Shown: positions 26,427-34,152 of the stretch, in pieces | How positions within the stretch are numbered: the first letter of the stretch is position 1 | How the letters are laid out: every line of letters starts with the position of its first letter | Assembly (NCBI GenBank): GCA_017631435.1 | Contig: JAGBTG010000031.1 | Coordinates: forward strand, 62,001 to 126,000 | Direction of reading: 5' to 3' | DNA length: 64,000 nucleotides | Origin: Bacteroidales bacterium | Lineage (GTDB): Bacteria > Bacteroidota > Bacteroidia > Bacteroidales > UBA932 | Made by a program: the position numbers and the translations under genes | Notes under the pieces: model-generated | Database searches by the model: none | Told to the model about the DNA's origin: nothing | What the model saw: the letters and a program-made list of their open reading frames with translations, nothing else

Positions 26427-28070
26427 ATGAAAAAGATATATAAGCATCTGGCACTTGTGTTATGTGCCTTGATAGTGGCTTTGGGTTTGCAGGCCCAGGA
26501 GAGGGTATATGTTTCTACAGACAAGGAGTGTTATCTGGCGGGGGAGAACATGTGGCTCTCTGTGTATTGTATGGATGGAACAACCGGCGGGTATTCCCAA
26601 TTGAGCAAGGTTGCGTATCTTGAGTTCCACAATTTGGAGGGAGTGGCATCAACAATAAAAGTGCCTCTTAAAGATGGAAGGGGATGTGGCCGCCTTCAGA
26701 TTCCACTGGGTTTTGCTACAGGAAATTACTCTATAGTGGCCTATACATCCAAATACGGAGGAAACTCCATTGGAGAGTTCAACGGTAAGGTTGTGAGTGT
26801 GTTCAATACACTTTCGGGAATTAGGGTGAAGGATGGTGTTGAGGTGGTTGGCGCAGAAGAGTCCTTGAGGGGTGACGGTAAGGTGAAGGAGCGCAGTAAC
26901 TGGTTAAGCCTTGATGTGCATACTGGGGATGCCCAGAACGGTACGGTGCCTGTTGAGGTTAAGAATTTGTCGGGAAAAAGTGCCTCAGTAAGTGTTTCTG
27001 TGTATCATTTGGATGATATTGTAGGGATAATTGGGGAGTATGGCTATGACAAGAGCACTCTTCTTGCAAGAAAGGGAGATTTTGAGGTTACAGACAATGT
27101 GGATTATGCCGGCGAGGTGATAAAGGTGCGCATTGCCGGAAAGGATGTGAAGGAGAAAGGGGTGTATATGTCTGCAGTGGGGAATACCGATGACATTTAT
27201 ATCAATACTACAAATGGCAAGGGCGAGGCAGTGTATTATACTTCAAATATTTACGGTACTAGAGATCTTGTGTTTGAGGTTGAGGGGGACACTTCGCATA
27301 CCTATAATGTGGAGATTCTCCAGCCTGAGGCTGTGCACAGGAGTGTGCCGGTTCCGGTGTTGAAGATCTCCTCAAGGATGAGGGATGCGCTGGAACAGAG
27401 GGGGATGGATATGCAGATTGCAAAGAGGTTTGAAGCGGATACAATCTACACCCTTATGCCTATGCGTGAGAATTCGTTCATTGGAAATGTACAGCCAAGG
27501 CGCTACAGGCTGGATGATTATACCAGGTTCCCGGTAATGGAGGAGGTTATAAGGGAATATGTGAAGGATCTCAGAGTAAGGAAAGAGGGTAATGAAACCG
27601 TGATGAGACTGTTGTGGGGAACAAAGGCAAAGGCTCTGGTTCTGCTTGATGGTGTGCCGGTTACTGACCACTCTGCAGTTGTTGGAATTGATCCCCATCT
27701 TGTTAAGGAGATTGTGCTTTATTCACGCAGATATGTCCTGAACAACAGGATTTATGATGGAGTTGTAATGTTCAATACCTATAAAGGTGATATGGCAGGA
27801 GTGAAACTTGCCGGTAATGTGAGCATTGTGAGCCATAGGGGAGTACAGTATCCGCTTGCCTTTACAGGCGACAGATTGCCGCAGATGGAGAACTACCCTA
27901 ATTTCAACAATACAATATACTGGAATCCGGTGGTGGAGTTGTCTCCGGAGGGTACTTTCTCGTTCAACTGCATAAAACCGCAGTACAAAGGGAAATTCAA
28001 GCTTGTAATTGAGGGAATTGACTCCAACGGAGAGGCTGTGTATACCTCTACGGTATTTTCAATTGATTAG
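26427..28070 (+). CDS. Exported MG2-like protein with plug-like domain, cassette copy 2 gene 4
   Basis: About 547 residues from ATG 26427; an ATG at 26418 and a TTG at 26412 are in frame. Signal peptide to about residue 24 (LQAQ), then ERVYVSTDKECYLAGENMW starts the MG2-like domain. The plug-like part has ALVLLDGVPVTDH and YDGVVMFNTYKGDMAG, followed by YPLAFTGDRLP and the same C-terminal sandwich as copy 1. There are no barrel strands or catalytic residues. The last cassette gene, it is followed after 3 bases by a sugar or nucleoside kinase gene, suggesting one long transcript. Confidence 0.75.
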   Translation: MKKIYKHLALVLCALIVALGLQAQERVYVSTDKECYLAGENMWLSVYCMDGTTGGYSQLSKVAYLEFHNLEGVASTIKVPLKDGRGCGRLQIPLGFATGNYSIVAYTSKYGGNSIGEFNGKVVSVFNTLSGIRVKDGVEVVGAEESLRGDGKVKERSNWLSLDVHTGDAQNGTVPVEVKNLSGKSASVSVSVYHLDDIVGIIGEYGYDKSTLLARKGDFEVTDNVDYAGEVIKVRIAGKDVKEKGVYMSAVGNTDDIYINTTNGKGEAVYYTSNIYGTRDLVFEVEGDTSHTYNVEILQPEAVHRSVPVPVLKISSRMRDALEQRGMDMQIAKRFEADTIYTLMPMRENSFIGNVQPRRYRLDDYTRFPVMEEVIREYVKDLRVRKEGNETVMRLLWGTKAKALVLLDGVPVTDHSAVVGIDPHLVKEIVLYSRRYVLNNRIYDGVVMFNTYKGDMAGVKLAGNVSIVSHRGVQYPLAFTGDRLPQMENYPNFNNTIYWNPVVELSPEGTFSFNCIKPQYKGKFKLVIEGIDSNGEAVYTSTVFSID

Positions 28071-28073
28071 AAG

Positions 28074-29057
28074 ATGAAATCCATACTGGGAATAGGGAAT
28101 CCCCTTGTGGATATGGTATATGCCTGCCCACCCCCTCCTCAAATGGGGGAGGCGGGCATTCTGTTTGGAATACCCAACCATATTCTTCCCGATAAATTTT
28201 CTCTCCTGCAGCGGATGACTCAAGAACTTCCGTGTACTGTGTCTCCAGGTGGTGGCGCTGCAAATACTGTTGCTGCAGCATCAGTATTGGGGATGAAGAG
28301 TGCCTTCATGGGGAAAATAGGAAGAGATGCCAACGGGGAGCTTTTTGCGGCGGATCTGGCCGGCTATGGGGTAACACCCCATCTTTTCAACGGCAATGCC
28401 CCTACAGGCTCTACCATGCTTTTCCAGGAGGCGGATGCCAATACGTTTATAGTATCAATAGGGGCGGCCGGGGAGTTTTCCGGCAATGAAATTTCTGCGG
28501 AAATGTTCCGTGGTTATGATTATGTGCATATGGAGGGATTTCTTCTCAATTGCCGGGATGTGGCCCTTGTGGCACTCGGTCATGCCCGTTCGGCAGGTTC
28601 TCTCATCTCCTTTGACCTTGGGAGCAAGGGGCTCATAGTCCGTTACAGGAGCCGTGTTGAGCAGATAGTTTCACAATATGCAGACATTGTCTTTGCCAAC
28701 GAATATGAAGCGCTGGAGTTTACAGGGTTGCAGCCTTCTGGGGCGGCTCTGCAGATAGCCGGTATCCTTGCACCGCGTGGCGGCATTGCTGTGGTGAAAT
28801 GTGGTGCTGAGGGCTCTTATGTGGCTTGCGGGGATGAACTCTATAAAATTGATGCGGTAAAGGTTGCTGTTGGGGATACGGTAGGGGCTGGAGATGCCTA
28901 TGCCGCCGGGTTCCTCTATGCCCATTCATTGGGGGGCAGCCTTGAGGAGTGCGGAAAAAAAGCGGCAGCCACAGCTGCTGCTGCGGTTGCCGTAAAAGGT
29001 CCCAGAATCAGTAAGGATCAGTTGCCCAATATCTCGCTGAGGAATTTTCCGGTGTAG
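28074..29057 (+). CDS. PfkB-family carbohydrate/nucleoside kinase
   Basis: A 327-residue ribokinase-fold kinase. ILGIGNPLVDM at the N-terminus, the GGGAANTVAAASVLG motif (PfkB signature 1) near 60 and the catalytic DTVGAGDAYAAGF (signature 2, base Asp) near 272 are intact. The layout is closest to adenosine-kinase-like or sugar kinases; the substrate cannot be fixed. About 17 residues in, an extra CPPPPQMGEAG stretch is encoded by a strong DNA hairpin at 28126-28157. The gene follows cassette copy 2 after 3 bases and overlaps the converging uvrA by 40 bases at its 3' end. Confidence 0.88.
   Translation: MKSILGIGNPLVDMVYACPPPPQMGEAGILFGIPNHILPDKFSLLQRMTQELPCTVSPGGGAANTVAAASVLGMKSAFMGKIGRDANGELFAADLAGYGVTPHLFNGNAPTGSTMLFQEADANTFIVSIGAAGEFSGNEISAEMFRGYDYVHMEGFLLNCRDVALVALGHARSAGSLISFDLGSKGLIVRYRSRVEQIVSQYADIVFANEYEALEFTGLQPSGAALQIAGILAPRGGIAVVKCGAEGSYVACGDELYKIDAVKVAVGDTVGAGDAYAAGFLYAHSLGGSLEECGKKAAATAAAAVAVKGPRISKDQLPNISLRNFPV
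28126..28157. repeat. GC-rich inverted repeat inside the kinase gene
   Basis: 13-base arms 28126-28138 and 28145-28157, 11 of 13 paired (one G-T), 6-base loop TCAAAT. It is translated in frame as the odd CPPPPQMGEAG segment. It looks like a small palindromic repeat inserted in coding sequence; further copies were not seen in the window. Confidence 0.6.
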
Positions 29058-31852
29058 GATGCACTGCAATTTGCAACCTCTTCCGGTGTCCCTTCTGTTA
29101 TGATGGTGCCGCCACCCTGGCCCCCTTCGGGCCCCATGTCTATCAGCCAGTCAACACTCTTCAGAACATCCAGGTTGTGCTCAATCACAACTACTGTGTT
29201 GCCCTGGTCCACAATCTGCTGGAGAACACCAAGGAGTATCTTTATATCTTCAAAGTGTAGTCCGGTAGTAGGCTCATCAAGGATATAAATGCTGTTGCCG
29301 GTGGCTTTCTTTGAAAGTTCTGTAGCCAGTTTTACCCTCTGGCTTTCACCGCCGCTGAGGGTGGTTGAAGGTTGTCCCAGTGTAATGTATCCAAGTCCCA
29401 CATCATTGAGGGCCTTTATCTTCTGGGCAATTGACGGAACCGGCTCAAAGAACTCCATTGCCTGGGCTATTGTCATCTCAAGCACGTCGTTTATGCTTTT
29501 TCCCTTGTATTTTACAGCCAGTGTGTCCTGGTTGTAGCGTTTGCCGTTGCACTCCTTGCAGTGTACGTATACGCTTGGTAGGAAATTCATCTCCACAGTC
29601 TCAACACCTGCCCCTTTGCAGGTCTCGCATCTGCCTCCCTTTACATTGAACGAGAATCTTCCTGCCTTGAATCCCCTCACTTTTGCGTCGGGGGTATTCT
29701 CAAACAGTTTCCTGATGTCTCCAAATACATTGGTGTAGGTTGCAGGGTTGCTGCGCGGTGTGCGTCCAATAGGGCTCTGGTCCACAACAATCAGTTTGTC
29801 CAGGTGTTCCATTCCAATTATCTCCTCATATGGGAGAGGGGTGGCAAGGGAGCGGTAGAAGTGCTTGCTGAGGATTGGCATGAGGGTCTCATTTATCAAT
29901 GAGGATTTTCCGCTGCCGCTCACACCGCTTATTCCAACAAGGCATCCCAAAGGGAGTTTGAGGTTTACCCCCTTCAGATTGTTGCCGGTGGCCCCTTTCA
30001 GTTCAAGGAACTTGCCGTTGCCGCTCCGTCGGGAAGAAGGTATCTCTATTTTTCTTATTCCCCTCAGGTAATCTGCAGTATAACTTCTGAGTTTTTTCAG
30101 TTGTGCGGGGGACATTTTGTAAATCTCCCCGGGTGCTCCACTGTAAAGGAGTTCGCCGCCAAGGGCGCCGGCTCCAGGGCCAAGGTCTATAAGGTGGTCG
30201 CTCTCGCGGATCATCTCCTCGTCGTGCTCCACTACCATTACCGAGTTGCCTTCATCCCTGAGTCTCTTGAGCGAGTTGATGAGCTTGCGGTTGTCTCTCT
30301 GGTGGAGTCCAATGCTCGGCTCGTCCAGGATGTAGAGCACATTTACCAGTTTGCTGCCAATCTGGGTTGCAAGCCTTATGCGCTGGCTCTCCCCGCCGCT
30401 GAGGCTACGGGTTGCACGGTCAAGCGAGAGGTAGTTGAGTCCCACCTGCTGCAGGAAGCCTATGCGGTCTGTAAGTTCCTTCAGGATGTCCTGGGCAATA
30501 AGGTTCTGCTTCTGGTTGAGCTTGCCCGGTAGGGATGCCACCCAATCGGCAAGGGTGTCTATATCCATTGCACTCACCTGGGTGATGTCTTTTTCGTCTA
30601 TCTTAAAGTGATGCACATCCTTGTTGAGCCTTGTCCCCTTGCATTCGGGGCAGGTCATCTCCTCAATGAAACGCTCCTTCTTCTCGTTTGGCTCGTCTGC
30701 ATTGCTCTGCTCAAGCTTGGATACCACACCGGCAAACGGCGCAAGTTGGGTGCCGTCTGCAAGGTTTACCTTAAAGAGTTCATCGGTGCCGTAGATTATC
30801 ATGTCAACCACATCCTGGGGCAGGTTCTTTACTGGCTCGTTGAGTGAGAATTCATGGGTCTTGGCCATGCTCTCCAGAATCCTGAACCAGTTGTTGTCCT
30901 TGTATGATCCCAACGGTTCAAATGCCCCCTGAAGGATGCTCTTTGAAGGGTTGGGGATAATCTTTGACATGTCTATCCTTGAAATGTAGCCCAATCCCTT
31001 GCATTTTGGACATGCCCCTTGAGGGGAGTTGAACGAGAATGTATGCGGTGCAGGTTCCGGGAACGACATGCCGCTCTGTGGGCACATCAGGTGCTTGCTG
31101 AAGAACCTGAGAGGGATGGAATCAACATCATCATTGCTCTGGAAATCCATTATTGCCAGTGTCCCCTTGCCCTGCTCCAGTGCATGCTCAACGGAGTCTG
31201 AAATTCTCTTGTAGTCCTCGTGTGATGGAATAAGCTTGTCTATTACAAGCTCTATGAAGTGGGTCTTGTAGCGGTCGAGCGGCTGCACATCTGCCAGCCA
31301 GTGCATCTGTCCGTCTATGCGCACCTGCTGGAACCCCTTCCTTACAAGACTCTCCATAAGTTCCTTATAATGTCCTTTTCTTCCCACAACCAGCGGTGCC
31401 AGCAGAATGCATTTCTTCCCTGCGTATGAATCAAGGATAAGGGACACAATCTGTTCGTTGGTGTATTTCACCATAGGTAATCCGGTGGCAGGGGAGTATG
31501 CGTCTGAAGCCCTTGCGTAGAGCAGACGGAGAAAATCGTATATCTCCGTAATGGTTCCTACCGTAGAACGGGGATTCTTGCCTGTGGTCTTCTGCTCAAT
31601 AGCAATGATTGGGCTCAGGCCTGTAATGGAATCAACTGCAGGTCTCTCAAGTATGCCAATGAACTGGCGGGCATAGGCGGAAAGTGTCTCCATATAGCGT
31701 CTCTGTCCCTCTGCATAGATTGTGTCAAATGCAAGGGAAGATTTGCCGCTGCCGCTCAATCCCGTAACCACAACAAGGCTGTTGCGGGGTATGGTAACGT
31801 CCACTCCCTTAAGATTGTGTTCCTTAGCTCCTGTAACCTCTATCTTTTCCAT
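29018..31852 (-). CDS. uvrA: Excinuclease ABC subunit A
   Basis: Damage-recognition ATPase of nucleotide excision repair, 944 residues. Two ABC modules are visible: Walker A GLSGSGKSSLAF near 35 and GVSGSGKSSLIN near 635. Both signature motifs LSGGESQR are present, as are the zinc-binding CxxC clusters (CPKCKGLGY; CETCKGAG/CKECNGKRY). The length is normal. It is last in a minus-strand series after the transglycosylase gene (15 bases). Its last 40 bases overlap the end of the converging kinase gene, so both C-termini are encoded by the same DNA. Confidence 0.98.
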   Translation of the reverse strand: MEKIEVTGAKEHNLKGVDVTIPRNSLVVVTGLSGSGKSSLAFDTIYAEGQRRYMETLSAYARQFIGILERPAVDSITGLSPIIAIEQKTTGKNPRSTVGTITEIYDFLRLLYARASDAYSPATGLPMVKYTNEQIVSLILDSYAGKKCILLAPLVVGRKGHYKELMESLVRKGFQQVRIDGQMHWLADVQPLDRYKTHFIELVIDKLIPSHEDYKRISDSVEHALEQGKGTLAIMDFQSNDDVDSIPLRFFSKHLMCPQSGMSFPEPAPHTFSFNSPQGACPKCKGLGYISRIDMSKIIPNPSKSILQGAFEPLGSYKDNNWFRILESMAKTHEFSLNEPVKNLPQDVVDMIIYGTDELFKVNLADGTQLAPFAGVVSKLEQSNADEPNEKKERFIEEMTCPECKGTRLNKDVHHFKIDEKDITQVSAMDIDTLADWVASLPGKLNQKQNLIAQDILKELTDRIGFLQQVGLNYLSLDRATRSLSGGESQRIRLATQIGSKLVNVLYILDEPSIGLHQRDNRKLINSLKRLRDEGNSVMVVEHDEEMIRESDHLIDLGPGAGALGGELLYSGAPGEIYKMSPAQLKKLRSYTADYLRGIRKIEIPSSRRSGNGKFLELKGATGNNLKGVNLKLPLGCLVGISGVSGSGKSSLINETLMPILSKHFYRSLATPLPYEEIIGMEHLDKLIVVDQSPIGRTPRSNPATYTNVFGDIRKLFENTPDAKVRGFKAGRFSFNVKGGRCETCKGAGVETVEMNFLPSVYVHCKECNGKRYNQDTLAVKYKGKSINDVLEMTIAQAMEFFEPVPSIAQKIKALNDVGLGYITLGQPSTTLSGGESQRVKLATELSKKATGNSIYILDEPTTGLHFEDIKILLGVLQQIVDQGNTVVVIEHNLDVLKSVDWLIDMGPEGGQGGGTIITEGTPEEVANCSASYTGKFLSEILGN

Positions 31853-31867
31853 TTTTCAGTATTCTCC

Positions 31868-32785
31868 CTAGTCTCTGCCCACAGGTACAAGTACCTTGTA
31901 AGTCTTGTTCAGTTTGTTTGTAAGCTTGTTTGAGCGGATCCACTCGTTGCACATCTTTATCATCTTAAAGCTTGAGTTGTGCTCCCTTGCAAAATCGCTC
32001 CAGTTTGCAACAGGCCCCTTCACCTCCACAACCTTGCACTCAATGGGCTTGTATTTGTCCTCCTCTGCAATATTGAAGCCATACTCCTGAGGATTGTTCA
32101 TAATTGTCTTGAATGCCACAGCGCGGTATACATATCTTGCCGTCTCAAGCGGAAGCTGCATATCGTAGTAGTTTGATATTGACTGGTATCCTATACGGCT
32201 GTCGATATTTGCCATTCCCACGTTATATGAAGCTGCCGCAAGGGTCCATGTGCCATATTTGGCATAACCCTTCTTAAAGTACTTGCATGCTGCGCGGGTT
32301 GCCTTCTCCCAGTTGTACCTCTCGTCAACCTCAGAACCCACCTCCAAACCGTAATCCTTTGCTGTACCGCTGAGGAACTGCCAGTACCCTTTGGCACCCG
32401 CAGGGGATGAAGCAGGCTGAAGCGAACTCTCTGCAACGCAGAGGTAGAAGAAATCCTCCGGAACACCCTCTTCCCTGAGAATCTGGCGTATCATGGCTTC
32501 ATATCTTCCCGACAGCTGTATGATGTATGAAAGGCTCCCGTGCCAATAGTTGATGATGAGCATCTCCCTCTGGAGGCTCTCCCTTACATCAAAATGTTCC
32601 AGCGGAACCCTCTCCCCGGCAAAATCGGCCTCTGCCGGAAGTTTGGGGATGACAACGTTCTGTATAGGCTGCGTGCTGCCAGGATTTGAGTCTTCTCCCC
32701 AAAGCGATGAGAAAAAGCTGCTTGTCTGGCAATATCCGCATGTTAAAAGGAACGTTGCCAGCAATGTGAATGCAAATTTTTTCAT
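31868..32785 (-). CDS. Exported lytic transglycosylase (SLT/MltD-like)
   Basis: A 305-residue periplasmic enzyme that cleaves the MurNAc-GlcNAc link of peptidoglycan. Signal peptide about 1-19. The SLT domain has the catalytic glutamate in LCVAESSLQPAS, then SPAGAKGYWQFL, and AAASYNVGM, the family's A-Y-N-x-G motif. Unlike full-length MltD (LysM repeats after the catalytic domain) it ends soon after a short KVLVP tail, so LysM repeats are absent or reduced. It lies 2 bases after the metallo-hydrolase gene and 15 bases before uvrA. Confidence 0.92.
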   Translation of the reverse strand: MKKFAFTLLATFLLTCGYCQTSSFFSSLWGEDSNPGSTQPIQNVVIPKLPAEADFAGERVPLEHFDVRESLQREMLIINYWHGSLSYIIQLSGRYEAMIRQILREEGVPEDFFYLCVAESSLQPASSPAGAKGYWQFLSGTAKDYGLEVGSEVDERYNWEKATRAACKYFKKGYAKYGTWTLAAASYNVGMANIDSRIGYQSISNYYDMQLPLETARYVYRAVAFKTIMNNPQEYGFNIAEEDKYKPIECKVVEVKGPVANWSDFAREHNSSFKMIKMCNEWIRSNKLTNKLNKTYKVLVPVGRD

Positions 32786-32787
32786 CC

Positions 32788-33438
32788 TTACTCGTATCTT
32801 AGGAATGGATTGGTGTTCAGTTCGTGTCCTATTGAGGTCTCAGGTCCGTGTCCCGGGAAAACCCTGCTCATAGGGTCTGCTACCTTGCAAACCTTGTTCA
32901 GAAGGCTCTCCTTAAGGGCATCATAATCTCCTCCAGGAAGGTCTGTGCGGCCTATGCTTCCCTGGAAAAGGGAGTCGCCGGTAATTATGAATTTGTCGGG
33001 AGCAGAATAGAAACATACTCCTCCACGGGTGTGCCCTGGGGTGTGCAGTACCTCAAGTGATGAGTTGCCGAATGTTACATTTTCACCCTCTACAAGTTCT
33101 GCAAGGTTCTCCACCGGCGGTTGAGGGATGGTGTATCCGAACATCTGGCAGTACTGCTGGGCCCTCTCAAGCTGGCCTATGTCCTCTTTGTGGATGTATG
33201 TGGGGGTGCCCCATTTTTTTGAGACAAAAGCATTGCCCATCACGTGGTCGAAATGACCGTGGGTGTTGAGGAGCTTTACCGGTTTGAGACCGTTTTCCTC
33301 TATGAATTTTACAAGTCTGTTCTCCTCGTTGCTGTTCTGCATTCCCGGATCTACAATAACGCACTCCTTGCTCTCATCGTACAGGACGTAGCAGCACTCG
33401 CGCAAATCGTTGAAATAAAATGTCTTTATCTGTATCAT
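32788..33438 (-). CDS. Metallo-beta-lactamase-fold hydrolase (glyoxalase II-like)
   Basis: About 216 residues from the ATG at 33438 (MIQIKTFYFN). The frame is open for 43 further codons, but that part is low-quality and overlaps the divergent kinase gene. The zinc motif HGHFDH is followed by HTPGHTRGG and TGDSLFQGSIGRTDL, typical of the YcbL/glyoxalase II-like branch, with the final metal His in FPGHGPET. It probably hydrolyses a thioester or similar small substrate in the cytoplasm; the exact substrate is unknown. A -7-like box TATTTTTG is on the minus strand at 33462-33469. Confidence 0.9.
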   Translation of the reverse strand: MIQIKTFYFNDLRECCYVLYDESKECVIVDPGMQNSNEENRLVKFIEENGLKPVKLLNTHGHFDHVMGNAFVSKKWGTPTYIHKEDIGQLERAQQYCQMFGYTIPQPPVENLAELVEGENVTFGNSSLEVLHTPGHTRGGVCFYSAPDKFIITGDSLFQGSIGRTDLPGGDYDALKESLLNKVCKVADPMSRVFPGHGPETSIGHELNTNPFLRYE

Positions 33439-33521
33439 GTCTTTAATTTTTGCCCAATATGCAAAAATACTGATTTGTGAGCAATTTTTTATAATTTTGT
33501 TCCATCTAAAAAGAAGATGAA

Positions 33522-34127
33522 ATGCATATAGCGGTTGCGGGAAATATAGGAAGTGGAAAGACAACACTTACCAGACTCCTTTCAGAATATTACGGGTGGG
33601 AGCCAAAGTATGAGGATGTGGATGTAAATCCGTATCTTTCAGATTTTTACAATGATATGCAAAGGTGGTCTTTCAATTTGCAGGTATATTTTCTCAACAA
33701 GAGGCTGCAGGGTATTGTGGATATCCGCAACTCGCAGCTGGACGTGATTCAGGACCGTACCATTTATGAGGATGCAAGGATCTTTGCCCCCAATTTGCAT
33801 GCAATGGGACTTCTCTCCACAAGGGACTTTGAGAACTACAAGTCGCTGTTTGAACTTATGATTTCCCTTGTGAAGCCGCCAGATCTTCTGATTTATCTCA
33901 AAGCCTCAATCCCTACCCTTGTATACCAGATAAACAAGAGGGGCAGGGAGTACGAATCCGGTATAAGGGTGGATTATCTTGAGGGACTCAATAGCCGTTA
34001 TGAGGAGTGGTTTGCCAACTACAAAGACGGAAAAAAGCTCATCATTAATGTAGATGAGCTTAAATTTGAAGACAATCCGCAGGATATGGAGAAAGTCATT
34101 GAACTTATAGAGAAGGAGATCCGCTGA
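33522..34127 (+). CDS. Deoxynucleoside kinase (dAdo/dGuo kinase family)
   Basis: A 201-residue kinase of the dNK/dCK type that salvages deoxynucleosides. P-loop GNIGSGKTT at 7-15, the substrate-side EDVDVNPYLSDFY, the DRTIYEDA (ERS/DRS-like) motif near 80, and the lid region INKRGREYESGI with its arginines. It stands alone on the plus strand, divergent from the metallo-hydrolase gene and convergent with the TGS-kinase gene. A -7-like TAATTTTG lies at 33492-33499. A terminator stem overlaps its stop codon. Base preference is not decidable by eye. Confidence 0.92.
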   Translation: MHIAVAGNIGSGKTTLTRLLSEYYGWEPKYEDVDVNPYLSDFYNDMQRWSFNLQVYFLNKRLQGIVDIRNSQLDVIQDRTIYEDARIFAPNLHAMGLLSTRDFENYKSLFELMISLVKPPDLLIYLKASIPTLVYQINKRGREYESGIRVDYLEGLNSRYEEWFANYKDGKKLIINVDELKFEDNPQDMEKVIELIEKEIR

Positions 34128-34150
34128 TAGGGTCTCCTTCTCCTTTTTTC
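34110..34150 (+). terminator. Terminator overlapping the dNK stop codon
   Basis: GAGAAGGAGA at 34110-34119 pairs perfectly with TCTCCTTCTC at 34133-34142, followed by CTTTTTTC. The 5' arm encodes the last residues of the kinase and the stop codon (34125-34127) lies in the loop, so terminator and gene end share DNA. Confidence 0.85.
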
Positions 34151-34152
34151 AT

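Noticed and set aside
15483..28070. Polysaccharide utilisation locus (SusC/SusD)
   Set aside because: No SusD-type lipoprotein, no glycoside hydrolases and no hybrid two-component or SusR regulator; the lipoproteins are DUF4249.
33439..33567. N-terminal extension of the metallo-hydrolase
   Set aside because: Aromatic-rich, not family-like, and overlaps the start of the divergent kinase gene; ATG 33438 is the natural start.
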